Below are positions 1 through 14,093 of a stretch of 64,000 bases of DNA, piece after piece (position 1 is the first letter of the stretch; each line of letters begins with the position of its first letter). The stretch comes from Apteryx mantelli. Lineage: Eukaryota > Chordata > Aves > Apterygiformes > Apterygidae. A program made the position numbers and the translations under genes. The stretch spans positions 116,771,169 through 116,835,168 of the forward strand of contig NC_089980.1 in NCBI RefSeq assembly GCF_036417845.1, written 5' to 3'. The notes under the pieces were generated by a model, which worked only from the letters and a program-made list of their open reading frames with translations, did no database searches and was not told the DNA's origin.

Positions 1-3000
1 AGGACATGAACATCTAAAATGGGCTTAAGGACTAGACCTTTTCTTTTTTTTTAATTCTTGAGTTGTAAGTTTTCAGGGAAAAAAAATCTTAAGGTAGAAA
101 ATTATTATCATTTTGTAAATTTATTCAGTCAAAAAAAGGAAATATATATAAATACACACATTCATATTTTTTGAGGCAAAAACTTTCAAACTAGGAAGAG
201 ACCAAATACTTAGAATCTGATCTTTTTCTTACGTGTATTTTGTCAATGGCTTACACATGCAAGCAGAGAATGAAGGATAAAGCCTTCCTTATCATGTGAT
301 TTTATCCTGAAACTACTCACACTTTAACTAAAACAACACTAGAGGGCATTGCTGTAGTATTCTTAGTATGAAAACTGGCAACTTTGCATTTCTTTCCATG
401 AATGTTAATTACCTCTAGTTTTAACAGAATTATTCTGTTTGTTAGCTTGTTGCAATATTGAAGTGTTAGCCATAAAAACTTCACAGCATTTAAGCAACTA
501 AAGAGCCTTCTGGAAAACATTTTTATGCACAAAATTTTCTGCCAACGGTTAATGCACACAATCAGACACAAATAATTCTCCTTTGGGCCACATGCTGCCA
601 CTTCTAAGCTGGCATAACACCCTCCTCTAGGAGCAGTTCTTTTGCTTTCACTCACTTCACTCAAAATCAGCAGCCACGGCAGAATGAGCACACACAGGGC
701 ATTAGCTGAGGGCACCTTCAGGAAAGCAGCTCTGGCTGCCGCGGATCCGCATTAGGAGGTTACTACCCGCTCTCCATCGCTGGAGGGCTGCTGTTCCCAC
801 GGACCAGCCAGAACAACCCCAGGAGAAGACTTTCCTTAACCTGGTTCTGTCACACTGATCTAGGTTAGCTTAAATATATTTCGGTTGGGGGGTTTAATGG
901 ACCGCTTTGGCAGGTTACTGCGTGGTAAATCGATGAGGAAGGAAGGGTTGGCAATACCACCGTGGGGGGAGTGACAAGTCTGGGAGCAATATTCTCTGCT
1001 TACTCTCCCTACCCCAAAGGTGGTATTTCATGTCTGTGTGGTGTCTGACCACACCATCACACTAAGGTCTAAAGAGTCATACTGCATTCACAGTGCAGAG
1101 TCTCCTTTAGAAATAAAGGCATTTGTCCTGGGAGCTTAAAGCAGTACCTGAGTTGTCCCCATAATGTCTGAGCCTTGTGCATGTTCCAGGCATTCACATG
1201 TAGCAGCAGTGGGCGAACTTGCGGTACTTACACTCGTGCTTCAGAGGATGAGAAACCCTAAGATGAGGAACTAATAGAAATGGGAAACTCTGATAAAAAT
1301 GAAGATGACCCCACCCCCAAAAAATGGGAGAAAGAGGAAAAAAAAAAGGAAGGGGGATTAAATTCATGTGGAGCGCACATAAAACAAAAATAAAATTATG
1401 GTCCAAAGCAGCTTTTAATTCAAGTAAGCACAGTAATGTAGCATGAAGCAAGTAAGCATAGGGACACACACTGCAGGTTAACAATCATACCATGAAAAAA
1501 GCTTTTTGATATATTTAACTTTGCCATCATATACTGTAAGCAGTTCATAACAATCCTTTTGCTCTTTACATGCAAGATACAGGAATGCAGAAGGAACCTG
1601 TAATTGAATCACCTACTTATCCGTTCACGAAGTAGGATGGACGCGATCTATTCCAAACACATACAAAAGATTAGATTAAAGAAAAACTGAGCTCATTTAG
1701 GATAATCAGCACACCAACATATGTAATCAGAAGTCTACCGAGTGCCAAATACAGTGCATTACTATACTGAACCCTCCCTTACACAACCCAAGAGATGTGA
1801 TACCATACTGGAAAAAAAGGAAATGTCGTGTAGTTAAGCAAAATGAACTAAAGTAATGATTCTAAATAACACTCGGTACCACCTGGGTCAAATCAATAAA
1901 ATCAGCAGTGCAGTCAGGCAGGTTCTGTGTTGGCATAAAAATATATGAATAAAGCATAGAACTGGATCTTCTGGGAAGGCTGTTTAACTTTTGTTTGGAA
2001 ATCTGCAGACAGAAACATACATGGAAAAACTATATGGTACATTCTCCGTGAATCCAGCATATCTGAGACTCACTGGACCTATTGTGTGGGCACCATAGAG
2101 CTGACCTGTGCATGACAACGGATCATGTCTGGAGGACAGTGCTATTGTTAAATTAACATTTTCAAACCTCTGAGGGTATCCAATGGACACTTTGGACAAC
2201 TTGATAACTCAACTGACAAGCAGTCAAAAAGCTAATAAACTGGACCTGAAAGGATGCAGACAAAGCTTTACATAGCACAGAAGGCTGACTGAGAAATAAA
2301 CTGCTATTATTTGTATAGTGTTCAAGGAATTAGGATTTTGGCTTTTTTCCCACAATGCTAAGCAATGCAGTACCTACATTACAAGTGACTATCAATGACA
2401 TTCAAGATTCAGTGTTCGGGCTTCCTATACCATACTCCCCAAAATTTGAGGTACCTAAGAGTGAGACCCATATAAGTCAGCACATTAAGGTAATCTATTG
2501 GAGATTACAGAGTTGGGAGTATTTTAATACTGATGCTTCTCTGGGATTCAAAAGCTTTCCAGCAAACAATGGCACAGAACTTCCTTCTCTTTGGTGACTG
2601 AAGCACTAAGCCCTGAGCCCTGACGTAGAATTAGGAAATCAATTCTTTTTGTTCAAAAACTGCACAAGTATGTCCTTTCTTTCAAAAAATGACCAGAGAA
2701 GTCACATTTGGTAGTGGGAAGATGTGGGTTCCAGAAAATACCCCAGTGAATTCTCACTACAAATATGGCCAGTCCTATACTTAGGAGCAGATGGAACTTT
2801 ACCAACAGAAATGAGTTTCTCTGCTTTAGGACTCTAAACTTTGGATTTGCACACTTAATTCCTGCCTAGAAGTCTTTGAAGATTTAGCTCTTTATGTACG
2901 TCAGTTGTAGAAAGGGCTACACTAAGGAAATAGCTGCTTTCTAAATGTGTAATTCCATTTACTGGAAGCACCTCAACTATACTCCAAACACACTGTGATA

Positions 3001-3584
3001 CTGAACTCAGGGTATTTAATTGCCTTCAGCATCTTAGCTCAAAGCCCATTCCCAGTTTGGTGTGCCTCGATTTCCCTGTGCAAGCATGGCCCCAATTCAC
3101 AGTGCTGGCATGAGGACAGGTAACACAGAGCCTGGATGATGTCCAGCTATCACAGCTACTTGATGGACCTCCTTAGGCTGAGCAGTAGCCATTTTCAGGC
3201 TGCATACAAATCACATTGGCCTTGAAGCAAGCAACTTCAGGGCCTTCCCAGGAAACTCCTGCAAGAAAGTATATTGAGTTGTATTTTCAGCCACACTACC
3301 CCAAAGGCAAATACAATAGCTGAAGACCTGGATCCAGTTACTCTTGAGATAAGGGAACCCTGAGGGAGGGCGTGATCTCTTAACAAAAGGGGCATCTAAA
3401 TTTCCCCCTAAAACTTCTAGGGCTGCATCAGAGCTGTTTTCACGGGGTGTTCCTACAGGTAAGCAACATGGATGTGCAGCTAGCTACATTAGTCTGGATC
3501 TAATCCTGAAAGCTGCATACAGCAATGTAGATAAAGCCAAAAATACCTCTATTAGATATACTGGCATTTACCATATATAGCATA

Positions 3585-3604
3585 TATATGCCACATGGCA
3601 TATA
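3585..3604. repeat. Short inverted repeat
   Basis: TATATGCC, loop ACAT, GGCATATA: a perfect 8-bp stem in an A/T-rich stretch. Confidence 0.7.
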
Positions 3605-4547
3605 CCATAAGCTCTTTGGTTTGATTTACAGTAGGAAGAAGACATTTTTATTTTAGTAAAATCAAATCAGATCAATGCAAGTTAATTCTGATTCAGAAAC
3701 CAGAAAAATATTTTTTCTTTTAGCCTTCAGAAATAAAGAAAAAGTTAATTTGATTTGCCTGTCAGCACTGAAAACCGAAGTACAGCTCATCTTCTCTCAG
3801 TCCAATATACACTATTTGTACATATCAAGTCAGTTTGTATGATGTTGGAGAGTTTATCCATGCTTCCCACTAGCTTTAGCCTATACAGTATGGTCGAGAT
3901 TCTTGCCTCACTGCATGTTGTTTCACAAAGAAAATACACTAGTATACCTGACCGATCAGGCTTGTCCTGTATGGAGAAGAGATTTCAGCATTACAGGATA
4001 AAGTGACAATTGACTTTCTCAGAATTTTACGTTAAATTCAACTGAAGGGACAAAATACACTCCCGACAAACTAAAACATATGAAAGGATCTGATGTGTAA
4101 TAGCAGAGTATATCCACCTGAGTGGCAGATAATAATAAAAACAGCATTAACTAACTGTGCTGCCCACAGAGCACAGGGGAGGAAACCCTCAAAACAACCT
4201 TGTCGTTGCCACCAAGGACAGAAGCAAGAGCCTCAAAGTTCAGACAAGGCTCAGATGAGCTTGATCTGTCCCTGCATTCACAACACAAAACGTAGCAAAT
4301 GACATAATTGGAGGACAAGGCCAGGCTTGAACCCCACTCATGCTTGGGGGATCCGTGGCAGTGACTTCACACCCCACTTCACACCCCTGGGGTGCCTGGC
4401 TGCTGAGCCAGCCTCACAGGCACCCAGGCACTGCACAATGACTAATAATATTAGCAAAACTAGATAATTGCTCACTGGATTTAGAATTTATAGCTATTAT
4501 TATTAATTTATTATTGTGCATATTATTGTTTAGTGTTTCTAAATAAT

Positions 4548-4610
4548 AAATTGGATTTATTTGGTTTGGATTGGCTTAAATGGATTAGATTATTTAAATT
4601 GGATTTATTT
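4548..4610 (+). repeat. Direct repeat in an A/T-rich tract
   Basis: AAATTGGATTTATTT occurs at 4548-4562 and again at 4596-4610, with related GGATT words between (TTTGGATTGG, ATGGATTAG). It sits in a tract (about 4440-4615) that is nearly all A and T. Confidence 0.7.
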
Positions 4611-4744
4611 AGAAGTGCTCCCAGACCTCTCACCTGACCCTCAGCACAGAAAGTAATTGAGATTGACCACTCTCCCAAGACTGGCTGGTCTGTTTACTCC
4701 TTGTTTTGGGCAGGGCCAGGAAACAGAAAATTGGTGGTCTTTTT

Positions 4745-4764
4745 GGTTATACCTGGTTATACCT
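4745..4764 (+). repeat. 10-bp exact tandem duplication
   Basis: GGTTATACCT occurs twice in a row without change. Confidence 0.85.
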
Positions 4765-7700
4765 CACACTCATCTGCTCCTGAAGCAATGCAAAGGCTAG
4801 CAGAAAATTTTAATCATTTTGGAATACTGCACACTGCTTCAAAGCATACTGGTACTTCAATATACATATCTTTGTATGATGTATATGATACATACCATAC
4901 ATCACATATTACATTCGCTTTGATAAGAATGTCACTGAAAATATAGTCCACACTTTCTAAAATCAGTGATTTAACTGGGCCACTTTATTCTTGTTGATAA
5001 ATTTACTGTATATAAACTGTAGTATAGTCATCAAAATATACCAATTTCAAAGGCTCTTTTTGGAATAAGGACTCTTCAGTATCTTAGGACTTTATAAGAG
5101 GACTTTCTAGTATTATTGGGCTTTCCTCTCATATGCACTAGATCAGTATGAGGAAGTAGGTTCCCATGCAAACAGATACAATATCCGCAAGAGGCACTGA
5201 GAATCCTCCCTTAGCTTACATCCTACAGGCAGGTGAGAGGTGTGGACTTCAGTTCTCTCAGGCAGAAGGGGAAACTACAAATGAGATGCTGCCTCTTGTG
5301 AATGCACCAGGATATCAGAACAGGACCAGGAACTCAGAAGGGGTTTGGATTTGTTTGAATAAAACCCTACCAAAAACAAAAAAACATCCTGAGCTCAGGG
5401 AGCACCCTGCAATAGGCATCTGAATCTTGCAAATGTCTAAAATTTAGGTCACATCTATTTAGGACACTCAGCATCATTTTTGACTAGTTCTACATGGCTT
5501 CACACTGAGCTACTTGAAGGGTTTTCTTGTTCAACTGCTTAAAATCCAGTTCTGAAACACTCAGCTCTCCCCACATGAGGTATACAATTCCCGTGGACTT
5601 CATCTCAGGACTCAGGATTCTGCTCCCAGGAGAAGGGACCAAAACCCGGGAATTGCAATGCTAGGATGTAGAATGCATAGGTCTTCTATGGATGTATCAC
5701 TAAGATCTCTTGAAGTGCTTCATTGGCAAAGGTGTCTTAAAGTGAGTGTGCTACTAAGTTGTCTGAATAGCACACTGTACCTTTCTGTAAAGAAGAATCT
5801 GAACAATTTTATCTCAACTATAAACTTATTAATGCTTGGGTCAAAAATTAGGAAGATGTATAAGGATTCTAAGGAATGATTTCCCATAGGCATATACATA
5901 GTCATTTCTTAATCCTGAAGTTTCTTAAATTAATATTCCATCAAACTGCCAAGACTAACTGAATTCCTTCAAACAGTCATTATATCAAAGCTATTGCATG
6001 ACCCTATGAATCAAAGAACACATTCAGTCCTGTGTATATTCTTTGCTTGATGCTATACCCCCCGATGATTCAGGAAAATATAGATGTAATATTAGAGGGT
6101 CATTTGGTTAAAGCTTCCTTTGAAGTATGAAGACTAAAGGATAGGCAATAACTCAAACAAATATAAGCAACTCATCTAAGAACTGAACACTAAAACATCC
6201 ACCATCTTAATGTTTTCATACTACTCGAAGCTAATACATTACCTAATTGCATACTATTCTTTGAACTAATATGAAACTCAGGGAATTTTAAAGAAATACA
6301 TGAGACAAAAGGAATGCAAAGCATCTTATCATCAGATGAGGTATTACAACTAACAGATTTAATGTAAGGATTATTGACATTTATATGCTCATATTTTACC
6401 TTGCAGTCTGTTTTCAAACTAGATAGTGCATTTGAGCATTATTTTTGACTTTGGCCTGAGCACAAGCGTAATTGCAAATCAAGGATTTGGGGGTTTTTTT
6501 GGTATGCATCAGAAAGGACAAGTATAAATGTTTAGGCAATAGCAATGTTCACCTTTGTGAATGAAAGTTTTCTCTTGCCATTGGACAACTTGTGATAACA
6601 CAGACACTAGAAATATATGACCACACTTCTGATAGGTGGAGATAGAAAATATTTTTCAATTCTCTTTATAGAACAGACTGTGCTCTATCCAGATGTATCT
6701 ACCATAGGCTAAAGAAGTATCGGGTAATGGAAGTTACCCGAACTTAAGAGAGAGAGCATGCTGGAGTGAGAAACAAATCAGCTACAAACTGCTAATTGCT
6801 GAAAAATAATCATTTCCATAGGGATATGATGAAACTGAGTTATTTGCTCTAGTAACCATCTTACGCTTCAGAGGATTTATTGATGGAGAACTTAAAAAAA
6901 GAGCTAATAAGTATCTTGGAAACTTTATGGAACATTTTTATTGTTCACAATTGAGATCACTTGGGGTTAAAACTTTGTTGCAGACAACTAAGCTGGGTGG
7001 CCACCATTTTTCAGTCTGTAAACCTTTCTCTACAGCAAACATTTGCTGTCAGATGGAGTTCTGTAACAATTCAAAAGTGAATACTAATAAAATAAGTACA
7101 ATGTACTCCTATAGTATCAGGTTTATACAATCTTGCTTTCCTATACATAAAGACCTATCCTTTTCATACACAATTCTTTCCATATACAAGACACTTGGTT
7201 GATATAAAAATTTACAAGCTTAAATTTTCCTTGCTTACTTGAATTACACAAATATTCAAGATAATTATGGAAACTCCTAAAAATCTCTATTTATCTCATT
7301 GCGGGGATCCCTATGCATCAAGGAAGAAACCATCATCATAGCCATATATCTTTATCTATTGTCTCACTATGTGTGTCTCAAGTCTGGAACAAAACTTTAA
7401 AATATCTATTTTGTTTAGGGTTCAGTATTAACTTCTTTGATAGTAATTTGTAAGGATTAGTTAATGACATTTGGGGCATTTCTAGAACATTTTATGGAAA
7501 TCTTTATTTACATGTTACAAATGTATTATAAATGTTAAGTCATTCAGTCAAAAAAACAAATAAATGTAGTCTTCTAAAAAACAGAGAAAGTAAAAGAGAG
7601 ACCTTTCCTTGTGTAGATTTCAGACTGCAATGGGTAAAGTCTTCAACTCCCCCAAACCACATTTTTTTAATAAACTCTATAAAAGAATAAAAAGTTACTC

Positions 7701-10700
7701 TCTATTTGCAATGAAAGAAAAGAGAAGTTCAGGAAGGTGATTTTTGAACTATAAACTTTGCATCATCTTACTTTTCTCTTATTTTAAAGAGTAAATCTTA
7801 ATTTAGACCAACTTTTCAGAGTTCTAGAACTCTTAAAGAAACTATTTTTTTTCTAATAAACCACTTTAGAACTTTATCCTCTAAACTCTGAGACGACCAT
7901 GCCCTGGGTATAAGTTAGGAAATACTGTAAATAAGAGAATTACTTTAGTAACACTAAGTGTGAATATGTGAGTGGTAGTATAACCTTGTATTTGCATTTG
8001 AGTGTGTTTTGTATGTAATAGCAAGCTTTTATACAATTGACATTATAATTATGAAAGTAGTAAAATTTTTTCTGCACAAATATAGCAAGTTCATCTGTTG
8101 TAGTACAGGTTAGTAATATACGAAAGACAAGTGAATATATATATATTTTTTTAGTAGTTGAAATTAATTTGTTACCTAGCAATACTGATGTCTCATCTCA
8201 CCTACTGAACATTGATGTAGCTTAAGGGATAACACTGGCAGCGGTCTGAATCAGTGCTGGAATCCTAAAGATGATCTGAGAGTTTTCTCGTAAATGAAAA
8301 ACACTTTCAACTCTGTGGCATATGTAATAGCAGATTGCAAATTCATGTGCTGAGACGCTCCCAAGACAATCTCACAAAGATTGCTGAAAACCAATGAAAG
8401 GGCAACAGTGGCTGATATTTGAATCTAGCCAGCCCACTAAAGTATGCTTTTTTCTTCCTTTCCTCATTATTCAAAAACATTTGGGAAGGAAAAGATATAA
8501 ATCTCTGAACTGAGAGAATAAAGTGCAATACTCAATTCTAGTTTATTAATCTCCACAAGCTAAGAGAAGCCATAAGGAACAAAGAAGAGAGAACAAAATA
8601 TCAAGTAACTCTACCCTTCTACCAGTATTTTTGCAATATGATGGCACCCCTGAGACTTTAATATCACTGAAAAGGATTTTAAGCACTGCACTGCAGTGTG
8701 AGTTTGCTTGGAAATTTCATTGTATCCTCTATTTGCTAGAACAGTTGAAGCTTGTCCTGGTGGATCTTAGCCTGTGACGGAAGTGAAAATGGAACGATAC
8801 AGGGGCCTCCATCACTTGCACTGGTCAGGGGAAAGCTTTGTTTCCTATTGTTTTATTTAAAATGATAAACTTTCCCTTAAAGAAACAGCCTAATAAAATT
8901 ATAAAAGAATTGTTAAAATACTGCATCAATCTTTCCTGGGCTGGAGGAAAAAAAACCAGCAGTCTGTAATAAAATTTTAAAATCAATTTATGAGTAGAAA
9001 TAATTGGAAATGGACCTTTTAAGAAGTTTCTTCAACTTTCTTTGGACTGAACAATTTTAATAATGAAATAACATTCAAACTTCCTAACAGAATAGTTTAA
9101 ATCACTGCTTTAATAGCAAACTCATCTGTGTTAAGTGCAGATGCATACCATGGTGAATGTTGATCCCTGCCCAAAAAGTAGTTTTAAGTTGATGAGTTGG
9201 AACATCAGAGAGTAACAGACACTTTCAATAAATTGTCCTACAGCCACAAAGTAGCAACCAAAAGCTTCTAATGTTAAAAGGGTTTAATAGGCAAACTAAG
9301 GAGCAAGCATTTTAATGGTGCACTCTTAGACTGTCTAACTGGTCAGTTAAGAAACAGTAAAGTTTGATGCAAAATAAGGACTTTTGCCTGAAGAAGTTTT
9401 GTCTGAATTGACAAGCTCATAAGCAACTTCATAAAACTACACAAACCGCTCTTACTGCTACTCCTCTGTCTCCATAACATATATGTGATCGCCTACATCT
9501 TTGAAAAAATGGCAAGCCATTTTCTGGTATGGTAATATAGTCCTTGAAATACTCTCCATAGGTATAATAAAAAAGAACAAGAGTCCTTTAGGAAAAGAGA
9601 TGTTCTAAAACTATAAATTGTTCTTACAAGAGGCAAAGGCTTAATTTTTTTAATCTTCACCCCACTGGTTACTAAGAAAAAATGTGTAATAAAAACAAAG
9701 AACTCCCCAGTGTTTCTGACTACCTTCTAAGCAAAAATAAATCATTTGAACTCCAGAGATATTTCTGACAGTGAACTAAAGGTGTATTATGAGAGGGTAG
9801 GAGGCTTAGTGGGTGAATATAATAGCTGCTTATCTATGAGGGGTGTATTAGAATCTATAAAGAGAAATGTGTGGTTGCCCCATTTAATGGACATTGGCCA
9901 GAACAGCAGTCACACAATTCATCATTGCTGGCAATTCTGGTGAGTGTGGTAGGGATGTTTAAAGCAGAGCTATACATCAGCATTAAACACAATTACTGAG
10001 TTGGATGGCAAAAGCTAGGGCAGCACCTCTGCTTCTGGTAAATGCTATTGTTCTCATAAGCACAGAAAAGCAAAAGAGTAAACATTTTCAGTTTTGGTAT
10101 TCCACTTCTTTATTTCTTAACTAGATTTTCATGTAGTTAACAATTACTATCTCTTCAATACTTTCTAATACCTTCAAAAGCATCTACATCTAAACCTGCA
10201 ATCGAACACTGGTAGTTTGAAAATATGCTTGGCCATATTAAAAGAATTCTTTTGAAATGCATACAGTGGTTTTATTTTAAAATATTTTGTTAATTTATCA
10301 TGCAATGTTGCTGTATGTAGTGCAATAGATACCATTCTCTCCACTGAGTCTAACAAAACTAGTTTGAGAGAAATTTAAATTTAAATAACATGTTTTGGTT
10401 ATAACAAGGTACTGTTAAATTCTGTTTCTATGTGGTATCTTCTGTTCTACAGACTCATATTAGAACACTGTGCCAGGATTTGGCTTGGGCCAAACAGGAT
10501 AATATAAAGAAAATCAATTACAATTACATCTACACATTGTTATTTAGCATGGGTAATTTTCTTCAGATTAGCATCACTCACATAAAGCAGAAACAGTAGC
10601 TCTCAAACACAGTAAATGAAGCAACTGGTAAATTGTTTTAATGTACTTAATTAGAGATGGTTTAAATATCTTTGTTAATATTAAATTATTTCAACTGAGT

Positions 10701-11059
10701 CTTCACTCACCATGTAATGTAATCCATGACTAACACTCATATTACAATTTTCTTCTGCTAAAGCATTCCTTACCTTCAGTACTCATGTTCACTGAATCCT
10801 AGCATTTGATTTGCAAAGCCAGGGATGCTGTCCAAAAATATGTTCCAGTTTCTGTACAGTATGTACTCCCAACAAAGCGCTTCACTTACGCATTTTTAGT
10901 TAGAGCTCAGTATTCCAAATTACACTTAGTTGTCAGTTCCAGTATTCATAATTATATTGTTTAACCATACAAACAAAGCTGAGATCTATTTGTTTCTCAC
11001 TAATGTGACAAATATAATTAGCATTTCATAAGCCCTCCTATAAACAAAATACTGGGTCA

Positions 11060-11118
11060 AATCAGTTATTTGTGTAACTCTACTGAAATCAACAGAATTG
11101 CCCCAGAAAATAATTTAG
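11060..11118 (+). repeat. Ancient dispersed repeat fragment
   Basis: TTGTGTAACTCTACTGAAAT, CAACAGAATTGCCCCAG and AATAATTTAG follow the well-known amniote repeat phrase that reads GTAACTCCATTGAAGTCAATGGAGTTACACCAG..GAATTTGGC with substitutions (gapped here). I recognise the phrase but not its database name. Confidence 0.4.
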
Positions 11119-11199
11119 CTTATTTAGTTTTCATTTAATTGTGCGTACTTACCTGTAATTATTTGTTTATTAAAACACAGTTAAATCCATTTTAGTTGA

Positions 11200-11275
11200 T
11201 AGGTCTGGACCACATCCAAAGGCCATTCTAATCAGTGGAAGTCTTTGCACTGATGTCAGCAGGCCTTAGATTGAG
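11200..11275 (+). repeat. Ancient dispersed repeat fragment
   Basis: AATCAGTGGAAGTCTTTGCA followed by CTGATGTCAGCAGGCCTTAG matches the dispersed phrase (GAAGTC)AATGGAAGTCTTTGCATTGATTTCAGCAGGCTTTGG seen in amniote genomes. It lies 80 bp from a second fragment of similar type and may be part of the same old element. Confidence 0.4.
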
Positions 11276-14047
11276 TACAAAATATGCTACACTTGAGACT
11301 TAAAATTCAGTAGCAAATGCAGTACTCAGTATCCTGGTCACAGAGCTGAGGCTGCCTACCTAGGCTGAGACTTCCTTTGCCTGACCCAACAGCTCTGCAG
11401 CGGGAGAGGCTCAACATCTGTCTCACCCAAGATTCACAGCCAAAGCAGCATGTAGGAAAGTAGGAAAAAGAAAGAGGAATGAAGGTAAAAGTGGGACTAT
11501 AAATCATTGGCAGCCCAGAATGAAAAGGCTAATGAACACCTGGCAGTGTTGTATGTCATCCCAATACCTGGTTTTACTGATTCCCCATCCTAAGAACCCC
11601 TTATGCAAGCACCTCCTGTGGCAAGCAAATAGGCACATTCAGGAGTTCATAGCAAGAATCCTGTGGTCTAAATTTGAAACTTCTAACAAAGAGAAACAAA
11701 GCACCTGAATCTCTTCTATACTATAATGAAAATACAATAGGTTTCCAGGTGGGAGACAATGCTGGCTGTGACCTACAATGCCTTGTGTGAACTGGGACCA
11801 TTTTACCTGAGAAATTGCTTTTGTCCGTGTGAAATCTTACTGTCACCAAGACCCACAGGGATGCTTAACTGTGTTTTTATGGTATAAACGAGAAGGCTTT
11901 TTTTGTGATGGGGTCTTAGTTTGAAATTCACTTACCCCCAGGGTTTCTCAAAGCTCAGGTTTGTTAACCTTCAGTGTGCTGTAAAATTTTCTTCTTTTAG
12001 GCTACAGTAGAAGGACAAGCTAAAAGCAGTGGAAAATGTTATATTCATGAACAGTCTTCTAATACTACTTAATGTGTGTTAATGTACAGAAAAGATAACC
12101 AGAACACAGCTGTACCTGTTGCACTGCCTATAGTTATAGCTTATTAATTGAAAGAAGAAAGGCACGTAGGAGAGGTGAAGAAAAAGCACCTATTCTTTAG
12201 TTATTAAATCTGCCTAATCAGCACTGGCCACATGGCAAGCTTACAACTGGAAATTCATCTGACAGTATTCTGCTTGTAACAGCAAAGTCTTCTCTCCATT
12301 ACTATTTCACTGCTGTTGTCTGGTTTAATTTCTTTTGTTTGAAAAAGCAAATTATCTGCTTTACTTCCCTTCTCTATTTTCTGTCATTTTATTGCTCAGC
12401 CAGACTTCTCTCTTCCCTTTTTCTCTCTATGATAATAATAATCTCCTTTTTCTTTCAAGACATTGATTACTTAACACAGGAATTCTTGGATGCAATTTTA
12501 GGGAAGGAACTCCCCACTCTTTGCTGAGCGATGAGTAACAATCATAGGCTGGTAATCGGTTCAGGAAAACACCGTATTTTGCTCTCCCTGTCAGCCTCAG
12601 TTTTAGACTTTTTAATTTCAAGTTTCCATGAGCAACAATAGGCAGAGTCTTGGGGTCCTCAACATGGGTTGAGGATCATTGTTCCATCACCAGCAACATT
12701 TAGGAGGCAGGTTCAGATATTCACAGTAGTGCTTTTTAGTCTTAAAAGCTATGAAACAGTGAGGCACAAGTAGCTGGAATATGATACCCAGCAGAAACAC
12801 CATTTGACAGGTACTATTTATACATAAGTAGACTATTTCTACAAAAGGAAGATAGGGAAAACAAAACTATTATGGACAAGTTGTAAATTCCCATGACACT
12901 ACACTGCATATGAGGAACTGAGATTTCTTGATAGTGATGCATCCTGCCTAAGAGAAATGAAAGTGTGAATTAGACCTGTCAAGATAGCAGAAAAACTGCT
13001 AAAATAGATATAAAGGGATAGAGGACTTTGAGATATTAGTCATGATGTCCAGGAGAGGAATTTTGATGCAAGAAAGGCCTGGAGGGAGCTAAGAACAAAG
13101 ATGCACTGTGAAATTGAGGAAGCTGGAGCAGCATGTGGAGCACGTGGTTCCAACCCTGCAAACATATGACTAACTTTAACCATGACAGTAACTCAATTTA
13201 TTTAAGTGGATAAATTCACAAACATAAGTATTGACTGTATTGCGTACTATCTTCCTGCAGACTCTGAGATACACAGAATAGGGAAGAAGCAGTAATTCTT
13301 GTATTTCTATTATGTATTAATTTCCTCTATAAAATCCTTTTGCTCTGAAGTATTCTCTTCATAGTTCTCTGCAGACTTCAAAATTTAGCAGGCACATGAA
13401 TCAAGGAGGTGCTTTTCGCCTTGCCCCACAAAAAATCCATTTTTGTCTGGAGAAGATCACTGATCACGGGCATTTCTTGTCCATGTTTCAGACAGCACAG
13501 TGCATTGTTGTCAAAGTAGTAACATTCCTCAATATTTTATTCCTGCTGTTCATACGTCGTGTCAGAATTAAACTTGTTTAGAAACATTTTGATAACATAG
13601 ATATTTTACTTGGAAAAATACTTAGTTCTTGAAAATGCTTCTCAAGTTAAGAGTGCTATTTCAGTGAGGCTGGGAAAAACAGCTAGTAGTCTCATATCTA
13701 GAACACTCACCAGTGACATGGAAGAGACAAATTAAGTCTAGCCACTAACTCTAGGCAAAGCAAGAGTTGAATACTGGTCTCCCACCTTCTAGAGAAACAC
13801 CTTGATGGTATTGAGTTGGGAGGGAAGGGGAAAGGGAGTGGACAGAGGCTGTCATTTTTCCACAATAAATGCTGTTTGATATGGCCAAGAATAAATTAGG
13901 TGGTTTTAAACACTGAGAGTAGCAAGGATCTAGAATCTAGAACAGCCTTCCAATATATGAAATAAGGGCAAAAATAAAAATCACCAACAATATCTACAAT
14001 TAAAATGGGAGTTAAATCAGTCTTATTGAGGTATACGATGGTGTTAC

Positions 14048-14093
14048 CTCACTGATCCAAGTGATTCTTTCCAGTCCTAAATACCATATTCCT
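14048..14093 (+). mobile_element. Degenerate CR1-like 3' tail
   Basis: CTGATCCAAGTGATTCTTTC followed by CAGTCCTAAATACCATATTC resembles the CR1 end GATCC..GGTC.CTTCCA.CCTAAA..ATTC. The match is short and diverged. Confidence 0.35.

Larger units (their letters stand above)
1..11059. other. Gene-free intronic stretch
   Basis: A/T-rich sequence with scattered chance open frames. Apart from the short tandem and inverted repeats listed near 3.6, 4.55 and 4.75 kb I see nothing assignable. Confidence 0.4.

Noticed and set aside
317..715. Minus-strand 132-codon frame starting with a hydrophobic, signal-peptide-like stretch
   Set aside because: The frame has no ATG at its start (GTG at 713-715), is preceded by a stop, and the downstream half is ordinary A/T-rich sequence. 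A donor-like GTGAGT near 650-655 exists but nothing links it to a gene.
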